Below are positions 1 to 11,150 of a DNA stretch of 64,000 nucleotides, in pieces. Numbering within the stretch: the stretch's first letter is position 1; the number at the start of each line of letters is the position of its first letter. This DNA is from Epiperipatus broadwayi (lineage: Eukaryota; Onychophora; Udeonychophora; Euonychophora; Peripatidae). Below the pieces are notes generated by a model, which was not told the DNA's origin, did no database searches, and saw only the letters and a program-made list of their open reading frames with translations. The translations under genes were made by a program, and so were the position numbers. The DNA is taken from contig JAQFVV010006221.1 in NCBI GenBank assembly GCA_028023455.1, positions 9,653,011 to 9,717,010 on the forward strand, in the 5' to 3' direction.

Positions 1-104
1 ATGACTGAATAAAAACACTTCAAACATATGATAAAGTCTTTGGGAAAAGACAGAATGGCCATTCTGTCTTTTCCCAAAGACTTGAAGTGTTTGTATTCAG
101 TCAT
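1..104. repeat. Palindrome cut by the window edge
   Basis: The right half (59-104) is the reverse complement of the left half (1-58), except that the left half carries about 12 extra bases near 24-35. The symmetry centre is near 58/59. The left arm starts at base 1, so the element probably continues outside the window. No coding potential and no hammerhead core were seen. Confidence 0.8.
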
Positions 105-404
105 TTATAGTTAAAATCTGCAAAGCGCATGTGCAACAGCTTAATGCTGTTTAGCTATTACATCTTTTACATAGTTGGCCATGGAGTCTCAAGTAAATAA
201 AATCATAAATTAAAGTTTTGAGCACAGCTTTTAAGATATAGTCATTGAAGAGAATAGTTATAAATCATAAATTAAGATTCGGGAGTGTGGTTTTGAAATT
301 CACTCTTTAAGGAGAACGATTAATTAAAAGACTTGTATAATTTATTTTAGGTAATTTACATATCTTAGTGTAATGCTGCAATAGGTCTTTGCAGTGTACC
401 CTGG
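105..404. other. No feature seen
   Basis: A+T-rich sequence between two inverted repeats. No ORF, RNA or known repeat was recognised. Confidence 0.5.
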
Positions 405-491
405 CTGTGACTGAATTATATAATAACAGGTTTATATTGCATCATTTAATTTTAGCCTGTTATGATCTGGAGTAGGACTTTTCAGTCACAG
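405..491. repeat. Imperfect inverted repeat
   Basis: CTGTGACTGA at 405-414 is answered by TCAGTCACAG at 482-491, and ATAACAGG near 423-430 by CCTGTTAT at 456-463. It is a short hairpin-forming repeat of unknown family. Confidence 0.55.
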
Positions 492-544
492 TTTTTGGCT
501 TCCCAACATGGGTCAATTTACTTGTGACTAATCTTTTGGTTACA

Positions 545-660
545 ATATATATTATAACAAAAGCTTATTTAGAGCTATTAGCATGCTCTTTATATTACAT
601 ATTTGTACATGCAAACTATGCAAATCATGTGACGTATGACTTGATTTTATTACTATTATA
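545..660 (+). repeat. Family G repeat tail
   Basis: The motif GAGCTATTAGCATGCTCT, followed by a stretch ending in a TATGACTTG-like motif, resembles the end and tail of the palindromic element at 52148-52418 (GAGCTATTGGTATGCTCTCT, later TATGACTTGC). A short relative of the same motif lies at 978-999. This is probably an older fragment of the same non-coding family. Confidence 0.5.
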
Positions 661-869
661 ATTTTGCTTTTGGGAGTTTTGGCTTAGTTAAATCACTAAG
701 CCTGTTAATATATGGTGTATCTGAATTAAGTTCAGCCCCATATGATTTTTTCAGTTGGAGAGCTCAATTTAAAGACATGTAGATGTCTGAAGTTTTCAGA
801 TCTTCTTATTAAGAGTTAACTATTAGATAAATGCTTAGCTTGAGTTGGTTTTTTGAATATAGGTCCTAG

Positions 870-909
870 ATCCTCACTGAAGAGAGTCACTCAAAAGGAG
901 TCTGTGGAT
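870..909 (+). ncRNA. Hammerhead-like motif, decayed
   Basis: CTGAAGA (877-883) is followed by a GAG/CTC stem II (884-892) and AAAA (893-896) where GAAA is expected. GTC lies at 900-902 and TGTGGAT at 903-909. The last can pair with ATCCTCA (870-876) at six of seven positions as stem I. The order and spacing match a type I hammerhead with GUC cleavage. The G to A change at the GAAA box would be expected to inactivate it, and it looks like CpG decay. Stem III is weak. It lies just upstream of family G motifs. Confidence 0.4.
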
Positions 910-1021
910 AGGCACAATCCTAGATAAAGGTGATTTGAATGCTTTCACTTGTAGCATTTATCATTAAATACACTCATTTAGAGCTATTAGTATGCTCTAA
1001 TGATTTCATAGTATTATTTCT

Positions 1022-1263
1022 GGGAGCTTCCATGTAATAAAAATATAATAGCTAAATAACCGATGTTTCAGTACAGTCAGAAGAACTTTCCTCAGAGCTT
1101 CTTCTCAAACCATAAGAATGTGTGTGGCGAGATTTAAAAGTCTCATGATCTCACCACACACATTCTTATGGTTTGAGAAAGAAGAAGCTCTGAGGAAAGT
1201 TCTTCTGACTGTACTGAAACATCGGTTATTTAGCTATTATATTTTTATTACATGGAAGTTCCC
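1022..1263. mobile_element. Foldback element (MITE-like)
   Basis: Two arms of about 110 bp (1022-1131 and 1150-1263) are near-perfect reverse complements around a short loop (1132-1149). The ends read GGGAGCTTCC and GGAAGTTCCC. There is no ORF inside. No clear target-site duplication was found, so it is uncertain whether this is a DNA-transposon MITE or another inverted dimer like those elsewhere in the window. Confidence 0.75.
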
Positions 1264-1525
1264 AAAAGAATATTATAAATTCATCTTTTATCCATGAGAA
1301 TATTAGAATTAATATATATATATATATAATAAAACTAATATTTGCTAGAAAGTGCTTAAAGTAAGGTAGACAAATTGTATTTATATAGAATCATTACATT
1401 TTGAAATAATACCAAAATAATAGATTGAAAGCAATGGAATTCTTAAATTGCCTGGGGGTTTGTTTATAGTCAACAATAATGACTAGAGTGAAAATACATA
1501 ATATTTTTGTACTCCCATTTTGTTT

Positions 1526-1636
1526 TTTTGTTCTTTCCTCATATGTCATAGCATTATCCGGAAAGCGAACCCGCTAACCCAGGACAACTGCTTGTAAAGC
1601 AGCTATCGCTGATCTCTTGACCACCAATGCTTGACG
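1526..1636 (-). mobile_element. tRNA-like SINE, subfamily I
   Basis: On the minus strand the copy starts GCATTGGTGGTCAAGAGA and has a B-box-like GGGTTCGCTTTCC. The 3' end (GATAATGC) partly pairs with the 5' acceptor strand, and the tail reads TATGACATATGAG with an A-rich run (T-rich on plus). A short repeat TTTTGTTT flanks it (1518-1525 and 1637-1644). It is one of nine copies of a retroposon of about 105-115 bp in this window. The body is an almost complete tRNA-like fold with a longer than normal variable region. Confidence 0.8.
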
Positions 1637-2999
1637 TTTTGTTTGCACTGAAAATATTGGTTTTGATTATTTAACATAAATGAAGACAATTATTTAATTG
1701 TTCTTCAAATTATCCTAATAATTAATCTAGTTTTAGTTTGCAACTTAAAATTATCACACAGGAAGTCTATGATGCATAAAATTCTATTGCAACTGTTCAA
1801 TCTGAAGCCAATTACAAAACTGCAAGTTTTTATTGTATGAGAGAAAAATCAGTTAAAGTTTGAAAGAAATTAAGAATATTCACATTAACAATTCAATTTT
1901 AAGTGCCAACTAATGGTTGGATGGTTCAACCATAAATGCGTTTTGAGAATCATTTACCTTTTTTTATGCCTCTTTATCCATATTCTTTAAGTATATATAT
2001 AGATTGAGAGTTTTATAGTATATCTAAGAATATCCATTAATTGATATTCATTAAATCCTTAAATGAAATAGTAAGTATTTTGCATATGCAATGATTATGA
2101 TTATAGAGACTAAATGTGACGTGCATAAACTGTTTATAGTTTTATTTTTGTGATTTAAAAGATGTATATAAATAGCATATATAGAGGTGTATGTGATATA
2201 GTAAAAAAATTATTCTACTTGAAATTTGTATATAATTTTTTAAAGAAATCTTTTTAATAACTAAATCACCAGACATAGCCAAAATGCCACAATTAAAAAT
2301 CTGTGTTCATATGTATTCTATGAATTTTATGAGAAAATGAGCAAAATTCAATTTAAAATTCATTTGTACGGCACAATTTATCAACACAGAACACTACAGA
2401 GTCTGAGACCATATTGAAATGCTTGTTTCTCATTAAAAAGCACATGATCATACTTATTTTTTTAAAACAGTTAATTATTTTATATATAACGTAAATATAG
2501 TCTCACTAAGTTCTTTATTTTTTATTATTATATGTGCTAAAATACTCTGGTATTAAAAACTATTTTATAATATTAGCAGATACATTTTGTACCTCAGAAT
2601 CTTGCTTCCAGCTATCTGAAAGTTCTTATTTAAAGACCTGTCTTCAAACCCGCCCCCCCTAGTTTACTCTTTTTTTTTTTTCAAAGACTCTTTGTACCGC
2701 CAAATATCTGGCAGTCCTTTCTTAAAAAGAAGTGAGAAAAACATTTAGTAATATGGAAATTCACCGGGAGTTTTTGTTTTAATTATCTGTTTTCAAGGGT
2801 TCAAGTATTTGTTTATATTTGTTTTCTCGAAAATATTTTGCCAAACATGTATTACTTGTTAAATTTAAACAATATTAAATTATGACTTATAAGTTGTTAA
2901 GTTTAAAATGTATTACTAAATGTCTTTTTAATTCCATTCACTAGATTTCATTTTTTTTATTTTTTTTTTATGGATATTACAAATATTATAAGCAAAGGT
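1637..2999. other. No feature seen
   Basis: A+T-rich DNA with short A or T runs and a C-run near 2650-2659. No ORF, repeat family or RNA was recognised. Confidence 0.5.
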
Positions 3000-3085
3000 A
3001 ACACATTGTTGAAAAAACAACAGGGGGGACACTGATTTTTTTAACACATTGTTGAAAAAACAACAGGGGGGACACTGATTTTTTA
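3000..3085 (+). repeat. 43-bp tandem duplication
   Basis: Two units (3000-3042 and 3043-3085) are identical or nearly so. Each contains AACACATTGTTG, an A-run, a CAACA, a run of six G and ACACTGATTTTTT. The near-identity suggests a recent duplication. The G6 run stands out in this A+T-rich background. Confidence 0.9.
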
Positions 3086-3474
3086 TGCAGAGAGACTGAT
3101 GGGTACTTTATTGTAACTGTTGCAATGTATAACAGTACCTATTATCAGGGATGTGATCAAAGAAAATGTCACTAAGGGATCCACTACTATTCAGATTGTT
3201 GGAAAGGTTATGAAACTGAGGAATTACACTATGTTGAATTTGAACATTTCAAAGAATGGTAAATAGCAGATATAAGTTTATGAATCCATATTTATTTTAA
3301 TTACAATCATCTGTCAGACTTTTGTGCAATTTCTTATGTTTTTATAATCATATTAAAAAATAAATAAAAGTAAATATTAAACATGACAGCTTGTAGATAT
3401 TTGAGATCCTTGAATATGGATAAATAAAACAAAAATGCCTGGCAAACTTCTGTATTACAGATTCTAATGAGACA
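3086..3474. other. No feature seen
   Basis: A+T-rich. No ORF or recognisable repeat. It precedes the RTE-like 5' region. Confidence 0.45.
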
Positions 3475-4076
3475 GGAGTATCAGATGGCACCTATTTAGA
3501 AATTTCTTGCCTACTGTGAAAGTGGCAATTTCTAGAAAATGTGTTCTAAAAATGGTCTGTCTCATGCAGACTACCTACGTTGTCATGCCTGGAGATTACT
3601 CATTTCAGCGATAAAAGTATTAAGAGTATTAAGAATAATATCAATAGCATTCATATGTAAATTTATGTAAATTAACACAAATCATCTATATATACATCCA
3701 CTATCTCTTTACAGTCATTGCTACATCTATGACTTGTATTAGTTAAAATCTAGTTAAGTCTAATTGTTTAAAATTACTTTTTTTTTTTTTTCTCATATGT
3801 CATAGCATCGGCCGGGACGCGAACCCACAACCGTCTGCAACCAACTACTTGCTTGCATGGCGGCTGCGATACCTCTCGGCTAACAACGCAAGCTTTCCAC
3901 ATTCATGTGCATATATGAATTTACATCAATAGAGATAAACCTCTTTACTATCATTACAGTATCAGTAGTAGTAGGGTAGTAAGAGGCAGTAAAGATAAGT
4001 AACACAAATATAAATCTATTTTTTTCTAAATATAGATACGTGGAATGTGCAAACTTTACTTGATACAAATCATTCA
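3475..4076 (+). mobile_element. RTE LINE 5' end, fragment A
   Basis: This stretch is collinear with 5893-6345, the 5' region of the longer RTE copy. Shared landmarks include TTACAGTCATTGCTACATC, TATGACTTGTATTA, GTTTAAAATTACTTTTT and GGCAGTAAAGATAAGTAA. It stops just after the point where the endonuclease frame begins in the other copy (AATGTGCAAACTT), then abuts an inverted piece of a tRNA-like/hammerhead repeat at 4077. A SINE interrupts it (3777-3892). It has no coding capacity. Confidence 0.7.
3777..3892 (-). mobile_element. tRNA-like SINE, subfamily II
   Basis: On the minus strand it begins GCGTTGTTAGCCGAGAGG, contains GTGGGTTCGCGTCCCGG (B box) and ends GGCCGATGCTATGACATA with an A-rich tail (T-run at 3778-3791 on plus). 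It is inserted in the RTE 5' region: the other RTE copy runs through this point without interruption. Its head differs from subfamily I copies, which begin GCATTGGTGGTC. No clear TSD was resolved. Confidence 0.8.
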
Positions 4077-4260
4077 AGAGATATTATTCTCCTCTCTTCT
4101 TTGGGTGTTCTAAGAATCCAGGTTCAATTTCCATGCTATACTGTCACTGGTCAGGCCAGCAATATCTGAAGAAGAGAGGAGAATAACTCTCAAAACATTG
4201 AGCATATACTAATCTGTGTGCTATTACTATCAGTTGAATGTATTCGATACTTAATATTAG
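4077..4260 (+). repeat. tRNA-like/hammerhead repeat, family E, partial
   Basis: The repeat contains a B-box-like GGTTCAATTTCC (4121-4132), then TACTGTCACTGGTCAGGCC and a hammerhead-like segment (4166-4195). Its tail, CTGTGTGCTATTACTA, is shared with 30602-30790 and 31564-31760. The A-box half is missing. Its place is taken by 4077-4103, which is roughly the reverse complement of the hammerhead segment, so this copy has an inverted junction. Confidence 0.65.
4166..4195 (+). ncRNA. Hammerhead-like motif, decayed (family E)
   Basis: CTGAAGA at 4166-4172 is followed by a GAGAG...CTCTC stem II and then AAAA (4192-4195) instead of GAAA. In a sister copy (30741-30749) this position reads CTCTCGAAA, so the change is CG to CA, typical of CpG decay. 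It is probably inactive. Confidence 0.5.
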
Positions 4261-5892
4261 ATGATGGTGTGCCACTACTTTGTCCGCAACTTTACTAAGA
4301 CTACCAAAATTAGTACAAATTCAACTAAAATACCATCAGAATTACCTTGCCCATCTGTTAAACAGAATGTATCATAAAGGAATCTAGATGTAAAGTTAAC
4401 CTACATGTATATGTTAGCAACAAAGAAAACAATATTGAGAAATTTCGTTGGTATGCATTAATATATTGTACTATATATAGAAATAATTTAACACATACTT
4501 CCCTGCAGTCCCAAGTTCTTCCAAAAAGATGACGACTAACAACTATTCTCTTTTAATTCTTTTTATTGCTTAGCAGATACTAAGAAATAAAAACTTGATA
4601 AACAAGAAGAATTAATTTTTTTTCTTATTTACTAAAACAAGATTATTAACTCTATTACAATTGTTGTTGATGTTTAATTTATCTTCAGCAAAACCAAATT
4701 ATATCTAGTGTCTGAACCTATCCTAGCACCTCTCTAAGGAGTACCAGAGCATGGAACCATGGTCAGAGGTAGGGGGGGTCCTGACAGAGATATTTTAAAT
4801 GCTTTCTTTAGCTAAGTAAGCATTTATCACAAAGCTTATTGAGCAATCCTCATTGTTTATAACTTATAAGCTTAAGCGTATAGGGTCATGTGATCTACGA
4901 CTCTTATTTTGACTATATTCAAAAATAGTTTTTCAACTAAATTTTTTTAAAATTCCTTTAAGTAAAAACATACTGATGACAACTTTTATATTTATATATA
5001 TTAAAACAATATCTTTAGCTAGGTAAAAACAATTTTCTTTCTTTACTACATAAAAAATTTAGATTTTTGCCAAAATCAAAAGATATTTTTATTTAATTTT
5101 AAATAATTTATAATATTTCAGAATATCAAGAGACATTATTATTTAGTAAATTAATCAATATTTGTATAATTCTAGACTTTATTTAAATAAATATGTTTTC
5201 TATGTGACATACATATCATCAAAGTTACACATTGAGTGTGTAATGTGCAAAATGCAATCTATCTCAATATAGATATATGCCTACAGAGACTACAGTTGGT
5301 GTATAATGGAATATCTGTTAATTATGAAGATTAATTTTAAATAATGAGTATGCAATTTTGCATAATATGATATTGGTTTTTTAAAGTCTAGTTATTAGAC
5401 CTTTTAAATTAGTTTTTTTATATCCTTTTTTTTTTTTTAAAGATTTGCTTTATTGAACCATTTGAGCAAAAGAAGAAAGTGGTTATGATGAAGATCAAAT
5501 AAACAGTGCCCAACTAAGAGCTCCTGCTGCCTTGTAGAAAAGAATGTTGGTATATCAAAAGCTAGGTACTGTTTTTGATACAACAGTCTTTTCTATTTCT
5601 CTCTTTTTCTTCTTTAATTGCTTAAGTTATTATAGGTCTGGTTGTTGTAAGCTTCTTATGCCACCGAACATCTCCTTAAAATAATGATGACAATGGAATT
5701 GTGTATTTGTGCAATAACATTTCTATCTCTTCTACATGCACAATATTTCTAATTCCAATATTCCTTTCTTGTTTTTAGATCAAGCCCTTTAAGAAAGCAA
5801 TGATAGAGACAGGCATAGTAGGCTGACAGACCTTAATTGTTATCTTTGCTTGAGGCAATAAGTCACTAATAATTCAGTTTAGAAATGGATTT
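4261..5892. other. Mostly unrecognised A+T-rich DNA
   Basis: No ORF or RNA is supported. A stretch near 4780-4830 (AAATGCTTTC...GCATTTATCA) resembles 931-962 weakly and may be an old repeat fragment. The rest is A/T-rich. Confidence 0.45.
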
Positions 5893-6309
5893 TTAGTGAG
5901 ATGGGAGTTTCAGATGGCAGCCTATTAATGGCAGTCTCAAATAGACTAGCTAGGTTATCATGCCTGGAAGATTACTCTTTTCAGGGATAGAAATATTAAG
6001 AATAGTAAGAATATTAGTAGTATACATATATAAATTCATGTAAACTAACACAAATCATCTATATATATATACACTCTCTCTTTACAGTCATTGCTACATC
6101 TATGACTTGTATTAATCAAAAGCTAGTTAAGCCTAGTTGTTTAAAATTACTTTTTGTTAAACATTTTCTCTGTATGTGTGCATATATATGCATTTACATT
6201 AATTGAGATAAAGCTGTCTACTATCATTACAATATCAGTACTAATAGTGTACTAAAAGGCAGTAAAGATAAGTAATACAAATACAAATCTATGTTTTTTC
6301 TAAATGTAG

Positions 6310-8837
6310 GTACATAGAATGTGCAAACTTCACTTGATACAGATTCTTCAAAACCAGAATGGAGGATCACACTTACGGCTAATGAACTGTCAAGATTTGA
6401 GATTGATATAATAGCCCTCAGTGAATCATGTCTTAAGAGAGGAAGAAAATTTGTTAGAATAGATGGGTGGGTACAAGTTTTTTTGGACATGCAGGTCAGT
6501 CAATAAAAGTAGATTGCATGGTGTTGGATTTGTGGTAAAATCTAATTTAATATCTCCTACAATTGAAATTCTTCATTGTAACAATGCAAGATTAATGATC
6601 TTAAAACTTGCATTGCATAATAGTACTAGAGTCATTTTATCAATGCCTATGCTCCAGCCTACGATTCAAAGAATTCAGAGAAGAAAAGCCCTTAATCTTT
6701 GTTGGATAGCATTATTCCAGCAATACCATTAAAAAATCATTTTTTTCTTCTTGGAGTCTATAATGCATGTTGTTATTGATGGTAGGCTCTGAACAAAAAT
6801 TATAGGAAATAATGGTATTGGGGCTGTAAATTCAAATCATTTGTTTTTGTTAAATTTATACACAAACACTTTATCACAAACACTTTATTTAATCAGAAAA
6901 ATCACTACAAAGCAACATGGATGCATCCATGCTCAAAACAATGTTATTTAATAGATTACATTATTGTTAGAAGTCAGAATTTAAGAGAAGTTCACAGGAA
7001 GTTACATTACATGAGCACTCACAAGCTCAGATTATTGGATAGATCATAGATTATTATGCTCTAAGATTAAAATGATAATTGCATTAGAATTAGATATTCT
7101 AATGATATTCACAAGAAAATTGATGTTTTTTCTTTAGAAGAATCTACTATATGTATTAAATTTCAACAGCTATTAAACTCCAAATTTTATAATTTCGATC
7201 TTTAAAATTGTCCTATATCTGAAATATGGAATTCTCTTAAGAAGTGTACTACGGATACAAGTAGATCTATTCTTTGACTCACTAAAAAGAAGAATTATGT
7301 CTGGTTTTCTGACAATGATCATATTATTAGTGATTTAATTAAAAAGAAATATGTGGTATTATCCACTTGGCAAAATAATAGACTGAATGTGAAGTTCATA
7401 ATAAATATAAAGACCTGAAGACAGAATTTCAACAACTGACAAAAAAACAACAAGGATTAAAACTGCAAAGAAGATAAAGACATTTACTGATAGAGGTCAG
7501 TTTAGATCCTATTTTGATGCAGTGAAAACAACATGTGGATTTGAGAAACAATATCATAATCCTATTAAATTCAACAATAACACTTTCTTATATGATGACA
7601 AAATTTGGTCAGATAAAAAAAGAATATTTTTGATCATCTTTGAATAAAAAAATTGATATGATAACTTTTAATGATATAACCATTTTATCTTCTCATTACA
7701 TTTGGAGAAAGATATCCAGTTTAATGAAATCAAAATAACTTTGTAATCTCCAAAATAGAAAAACTGCAAGTCCTCATAAACTACTTGAACAACTTTTAAA
7801 ATACTATCGTAAAATGTTAACTTTAAAAATATTGGAAATTTTTTATGAATATCTAAACCCATGAAGTTGTGTCATCTGATCTCAAGGCTTCTTTTATTAT
7901 TCCAATTTTTAAAAATAAAGAGAATAAATAAGATTGTGGTAATTATTGTGGAATAAGTCTTTTCAATAATTTTGTTGAATAAATTGCTTTTGTTATAGAT
8001 GAATGTTTACCAAATCTTAGTGTAATTTTAGGGAATCAAGAAGCATTATAGATATGATTTTTGTTGACAGGCAAAGATACATTTTTATGCATTAGGAACA
8101 AAGGAATGATCTTTATATTGGTTTTTATTGATTTGGTCAAAATATTTGATTCAATTAACAGATTAGATCTATAGTATTGTTTGAAAGTAGTTGGTTATCC
8201 AACAAGCTTTATTCATATTAGACAGCTTCTACATGATAAATAAAAGATGTTATTACTACATGTGGAAACTGTGAAGTGTTTGAAATGAAAACTGGTGTTA
8301 AGCAAAGAGGTATACTTGCTCCAAATTTGTTCTCAATTTTTATGAAAGTGGTTTTTGGAATTTTTTATAAGCAGTTTAATCAGACATGGATCAACAATGG
8401 TGAAGTTTGATGGTCGAATTTTTATCAATTGGTTAAAAGAAAAAAATAAGAACATCATATTCTTGGGTTCTGGATTTACAATATGCTGATGATTGTGTTA
8501 TTTTTGATAGTTAGTTAAAAGATAGAATATTTCATCACAGAGAAATAACTACTGCAACCAATTTAGCTGTATATAAAGATGTTATTTTATGTAGATCTGG
8601 AACATGGACACTCTATCAGCACAATATAAAGATATTAGAAAAGGTTAAGTTAAGGATACTCCATAAAATTTTAAAATACAAAGGCAAGACCATAAGACCA
8701 ATCAATATACTCTTCAACTTGCAAACTGTGATACTATTAAGTCCACTATTGTAAAATCATATCTTTGTTGGGTTGGCCATGTGAAATGAATAAACAATGG
8801 AAGATGTCTTAAAAAGGGGTTTTTATGGTGAACTCAG
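6310..8837 (+). pseudogene. RTE endonuclease/reverse transcriptase remnant
   Basis: Pieces readable across shifting frames include an APE-type endonuclease region with NELSRFEIDIIALSES (from about 6380), RLHGVGFVVKSNLI (about 6515), a degraded GDFN-like segment (about 6745), a KATWMHP-like segment (about 6915) and DYIIVR (about 6955). RT follows, with FIDLVKIFDSIN (about 8124), GVKQ (about 8295) and QYADDCVIF, whose YADD catalytic box is at 8482-8493. The C-terminal part includes IVKSYLCWVGHVK (about 8750). Many stops and frameshifts make it clearly non-functional. The motif set fits RTE-clade proteins, often annotated in animal genomes as craniofacial development protein 2-like. Confidence 0.8.
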
Positions 8838-8850
8838 ACATGAATTTCTC
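8838..8850. repeat. Target-site duplication, left copy
   Basis: ACATGAATTTCTC here is repeated exactly at 9134-9146, on the far side of the palindromic insert. The RTE sequence reads on across the joined site. Confidence 0.85.
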
Positions 8851-9133
8851 ATATATATATATATATATTGTTTATAACACTTCTTTAATATACACTTCAA
8901 TGCAAACAAATTTTCTTAAAAACTTCTTAATTTTCCTTACAGTTATGACTGTCCAGCAGTCTTCATCAGAGCTCTGATGAAGACTGTTGGACAATTGAAA
9001 CTGTAAGAAAAATAAAGGTTTTTAAAGAAAATTTGTTTGCATTGAAGTGTATATTAAAGAAGTGTTATAAACAATATATATATATATATATGAATATATG
9101 CAAAGAAAGTGAAAGAAAAGAATAAGAGAATAT
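8851..9133. mobile_element. Palindromic hammerhead element, family A
   Basis: Arms of about 120 bp are near-perfect reverse complements, with the centre at 8971/8972 (GAGCTC). The right arm carries a hammerhead-like core (8974-9006), and the left arm carries a degraded minus-strand copy. Shared family A landmarks are AATTTGTTTGCATTGAAGTG and CTGTAAG. A non-palindromic A-rich tail (about 9094-9133) follows the right arm. Exact 13-bp TSDs (8838-8850, 9134-9146) show this is an insertion into the RTE LINE. Relatives are at 20480-20690 and 45060-45230. It looks like an inverted dimer of a PLE-terminal or retrozyme-like unit. Confidence 0.8.
8974..9006 (+). ncRNA. Hammerhead-like core, family A
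   Basis: CTGATGA (8974-8980) is followed by a GACTG...CAATT stem II around TTGGA (one weak pair) and GAAA (8997-9000), then CTGTA. Stem II is perfect (GACTG/CAGTC) in the opposite arm, but there the GAAA box has decayed to ATAA. Stem III would be very short, as in PLE-type hammerheads. The stem I pairing is unclear. Confidence 0.5.
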
Positions 9134-9146
9134 ACATGAATTTCTC

Positions 9147-9440
9147 CATCTATGTTATAAGGATTATCTCAAAGATATTTTAAAGAAGTGCATTGTTTCT
9201 ATTAGTAGGATATGGCATAGAATAGAATATATTGAAGACTTACAATTGAACATAATGTTGATGTATTTTACAGAAAAAAATTTTCTGCTTAGGAAACTAA
9301 ATGATAACATTGTAAAATATTAAGTAAACAAAAAATTGTACCAGCACATTCTATATGTGGACATATTTGTGTTTCACAGATTAGTTACTATAGTTATCAC
9401 AAAATTCATTTTTAATTTCTTTCTCTTTTTTTCTTTTTGA
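9147..9440 (+). pseudogene. RTE C-terminal remnant downstream of the insert
   Basis: This continues the RTE remnant after the palindromic insert. Readable pieces include LKDISKRCIVSISRIWHRIE (about 9170-9230) and a degraded C2H2-like end around ICGHICVSQISYYSYHKIHF (about 9345-9410). RTE proteins of this kind often end in a zinc-finger-like CxxC...H...H segment. Stops and frameshifts are present. Confidence 0.6.
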
Positions 9441-9542
9441 AGTTTGAATCGCCTTACTCATTTTTGGGTGGCTGTTTGTTATTATTATGAATTTATCATA
9501 ATGTTTTTGTGCTAACTGTTGCCATGGTATAATGTGTTTGTG

Positions 9543-9620
9543 TGATCAAATTTCCATCTTTTAATAATATACTGAAGTTACAATTCCAATGCATGGAATT
9601 AAAAGATGGAAATTTGATTG
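9543..9620. repeat. Short inverted repeat
   Basis: TGATCAAATTTCCATCTTTT (from 9543) is answered near 9598-9620 by its reverse complement, with a spacer of about 32 bp. The family is unknown. Confidence 0.75.
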
Positions 9621-10944
9621 TATAAGTGCAGAATAGATTAAAATCAGAATTATTTTATGTTATGTACTTTTAATTTTGTATGAAGTAATCAAGAAAACAA
9701 TTTTAGAAGATTGGAAGTCCTTACTTTGGTTCATCCATGTGACAATAAAATAAATAATGTCACTTGGAAATCTGACAAACAAACTTCATTTGGCAAATGA
9801 GTGAATGCTTTTACTTAGAGATCTACTTTCATAAATGGCAGAAAGAAGGTATAAATTGATATGCCTTAAAATTGCCAGCATTATAGACTGCTCATTTATG
9901 GAAAAGGTAACTCTAATATCAATCATTGCCATCTAGTGCAAGCCTTAGTAATCAATTGATGCAAGAAGGTTTGCACATAAAATTCCCGTAAGATCATGTG
10001 ATAGAAATTGCAATTAATCAATTATCAAATGTCTTTTTATCTCTATTAGATGAAGAAAGCCTTTTAATATAAATCAAAAAGTTTTCTGTGCTTAGAAAAT
10101 GTAAGTTTGGAGATGATTTTAATATTTTTTTAAATAAACAATCTTTATTCAAATTTTTTAAAAAAAATTCTCTCTCCATATTTCCTCAACAAAGTTATAT
10201 AGTACATTATTTCATCTGAAATTAGATTTGTCTCAAGTCTATTTTTTATTATTATGTGTAGGCCATTTTCTCAACATCAGTAATAGTAGCCTGCATTAAG
10301 TAATTCATTTCTTTTTCTATTTCTTCTTATTTATAAATTATATCTTTCTATAATACTTTTGTGTTACTTGCAAATTTTTTCTTTATTTTTAAATGATTGT
10401 GATTAAAATAATTTGCCATGATGTTTTAGTACTTCTGGATATGTCTTCATTGGTATTCTCTTGGTGGATCTATTTACATTAAGAAAACGTAATAAACCAT
10501 CCTTTAAATTATTTTTTAATGCATGACCATGAGCTAATAACTTGCAGGTATTGATTGTGATAGACATACTCCATTATTGGTTAGATCTTTCACTTTCAAG
10601 TGTAATTTATACCGAATATAACAAACTTTAATAAAGAGTCTAAAACATTTTTTGTAATTATCTTGTTTTATTCTATTTATTTTGTGTATTTTTTCATTAT
10701 ATCCTTTTACTAATGTATGATGTAATAAGCAGTAGTAAGATAATGAATGTTAATGGTATTTAAGTTATAGTTTAAACTTTAGGAAAGAAAACAAAATAAA
10801 AACAATTATTATATAATATATTGAAAATTTTTTGGGTAAGCTTTTTAAAACTACTATTCATATGGACACCAGTGAGTTAACAAAAATTGATCCACACTGT
10901 ATTTCACTTGTGACTATATGTCTAATGTACTCATCAAATAAAAA
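9621..10944. other. A+T-rich DNA with a family C fragment
   Basis: About 9930-9990 resembles family C (TAATCAATTGATGCAAGAAG, GCACATAAAATTCCC), but without the hammerhead part. Nothing else was recognised. Confidence 0.5.
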
Positions 10945-11110
10945 CTGAATTAGTTTTAAACCACCAAACATCACATGATCACCATTTCTTGTGCTTGCTC
11001 AAGCTGTTAAAACAGGCAAATCTCTACATACAGTAGTGCCACTCAGTTAATCAATGGATGCAAGAAGGTTTGTGCATAAAATCCCTATCTAATGCCTACT
11101 TATGCAATAT

Positions 11111-11150
11111 CCACAGACTAGTTTCTAGCGTATAGCTTTCATCAGTGAGG
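11111..11150 (-). ncRNA. Hammerhead ribozyme motif, family C copy 1
   Basis: On minus: stem I strand CCTCA, core CTGATGA, stem II AGC/GCT, GAAA, self-complementary ACTAGT region, cleavage triplet GTC, then TGTGG pairing back to CCTCA with one U-U mismatch. Stem II is AGC/GCT here but GGC/GCC in the 21.8 kb copy, a paired change that keeps the helix. Confidence 0.7.

Larger units (their letters stand above)
5893..9440 (+). mobile_element. RTE-type LINE, near full length, decayed
   Basis: It starts with a non-coding 5' region of about 0.4 kb, also present at 3475-4076. Degraded endonuclease, reverse transcriptase and C-terminal regions follow in the order expected for RTE-clade non-LTR retrotransposons. 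Frameshifts and stops break the frame throughout. A palindromic insert with a TSD splits its 3' part at 8851-9133. An antisense relative lies at 36360-39240. Confidence 0.8.
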
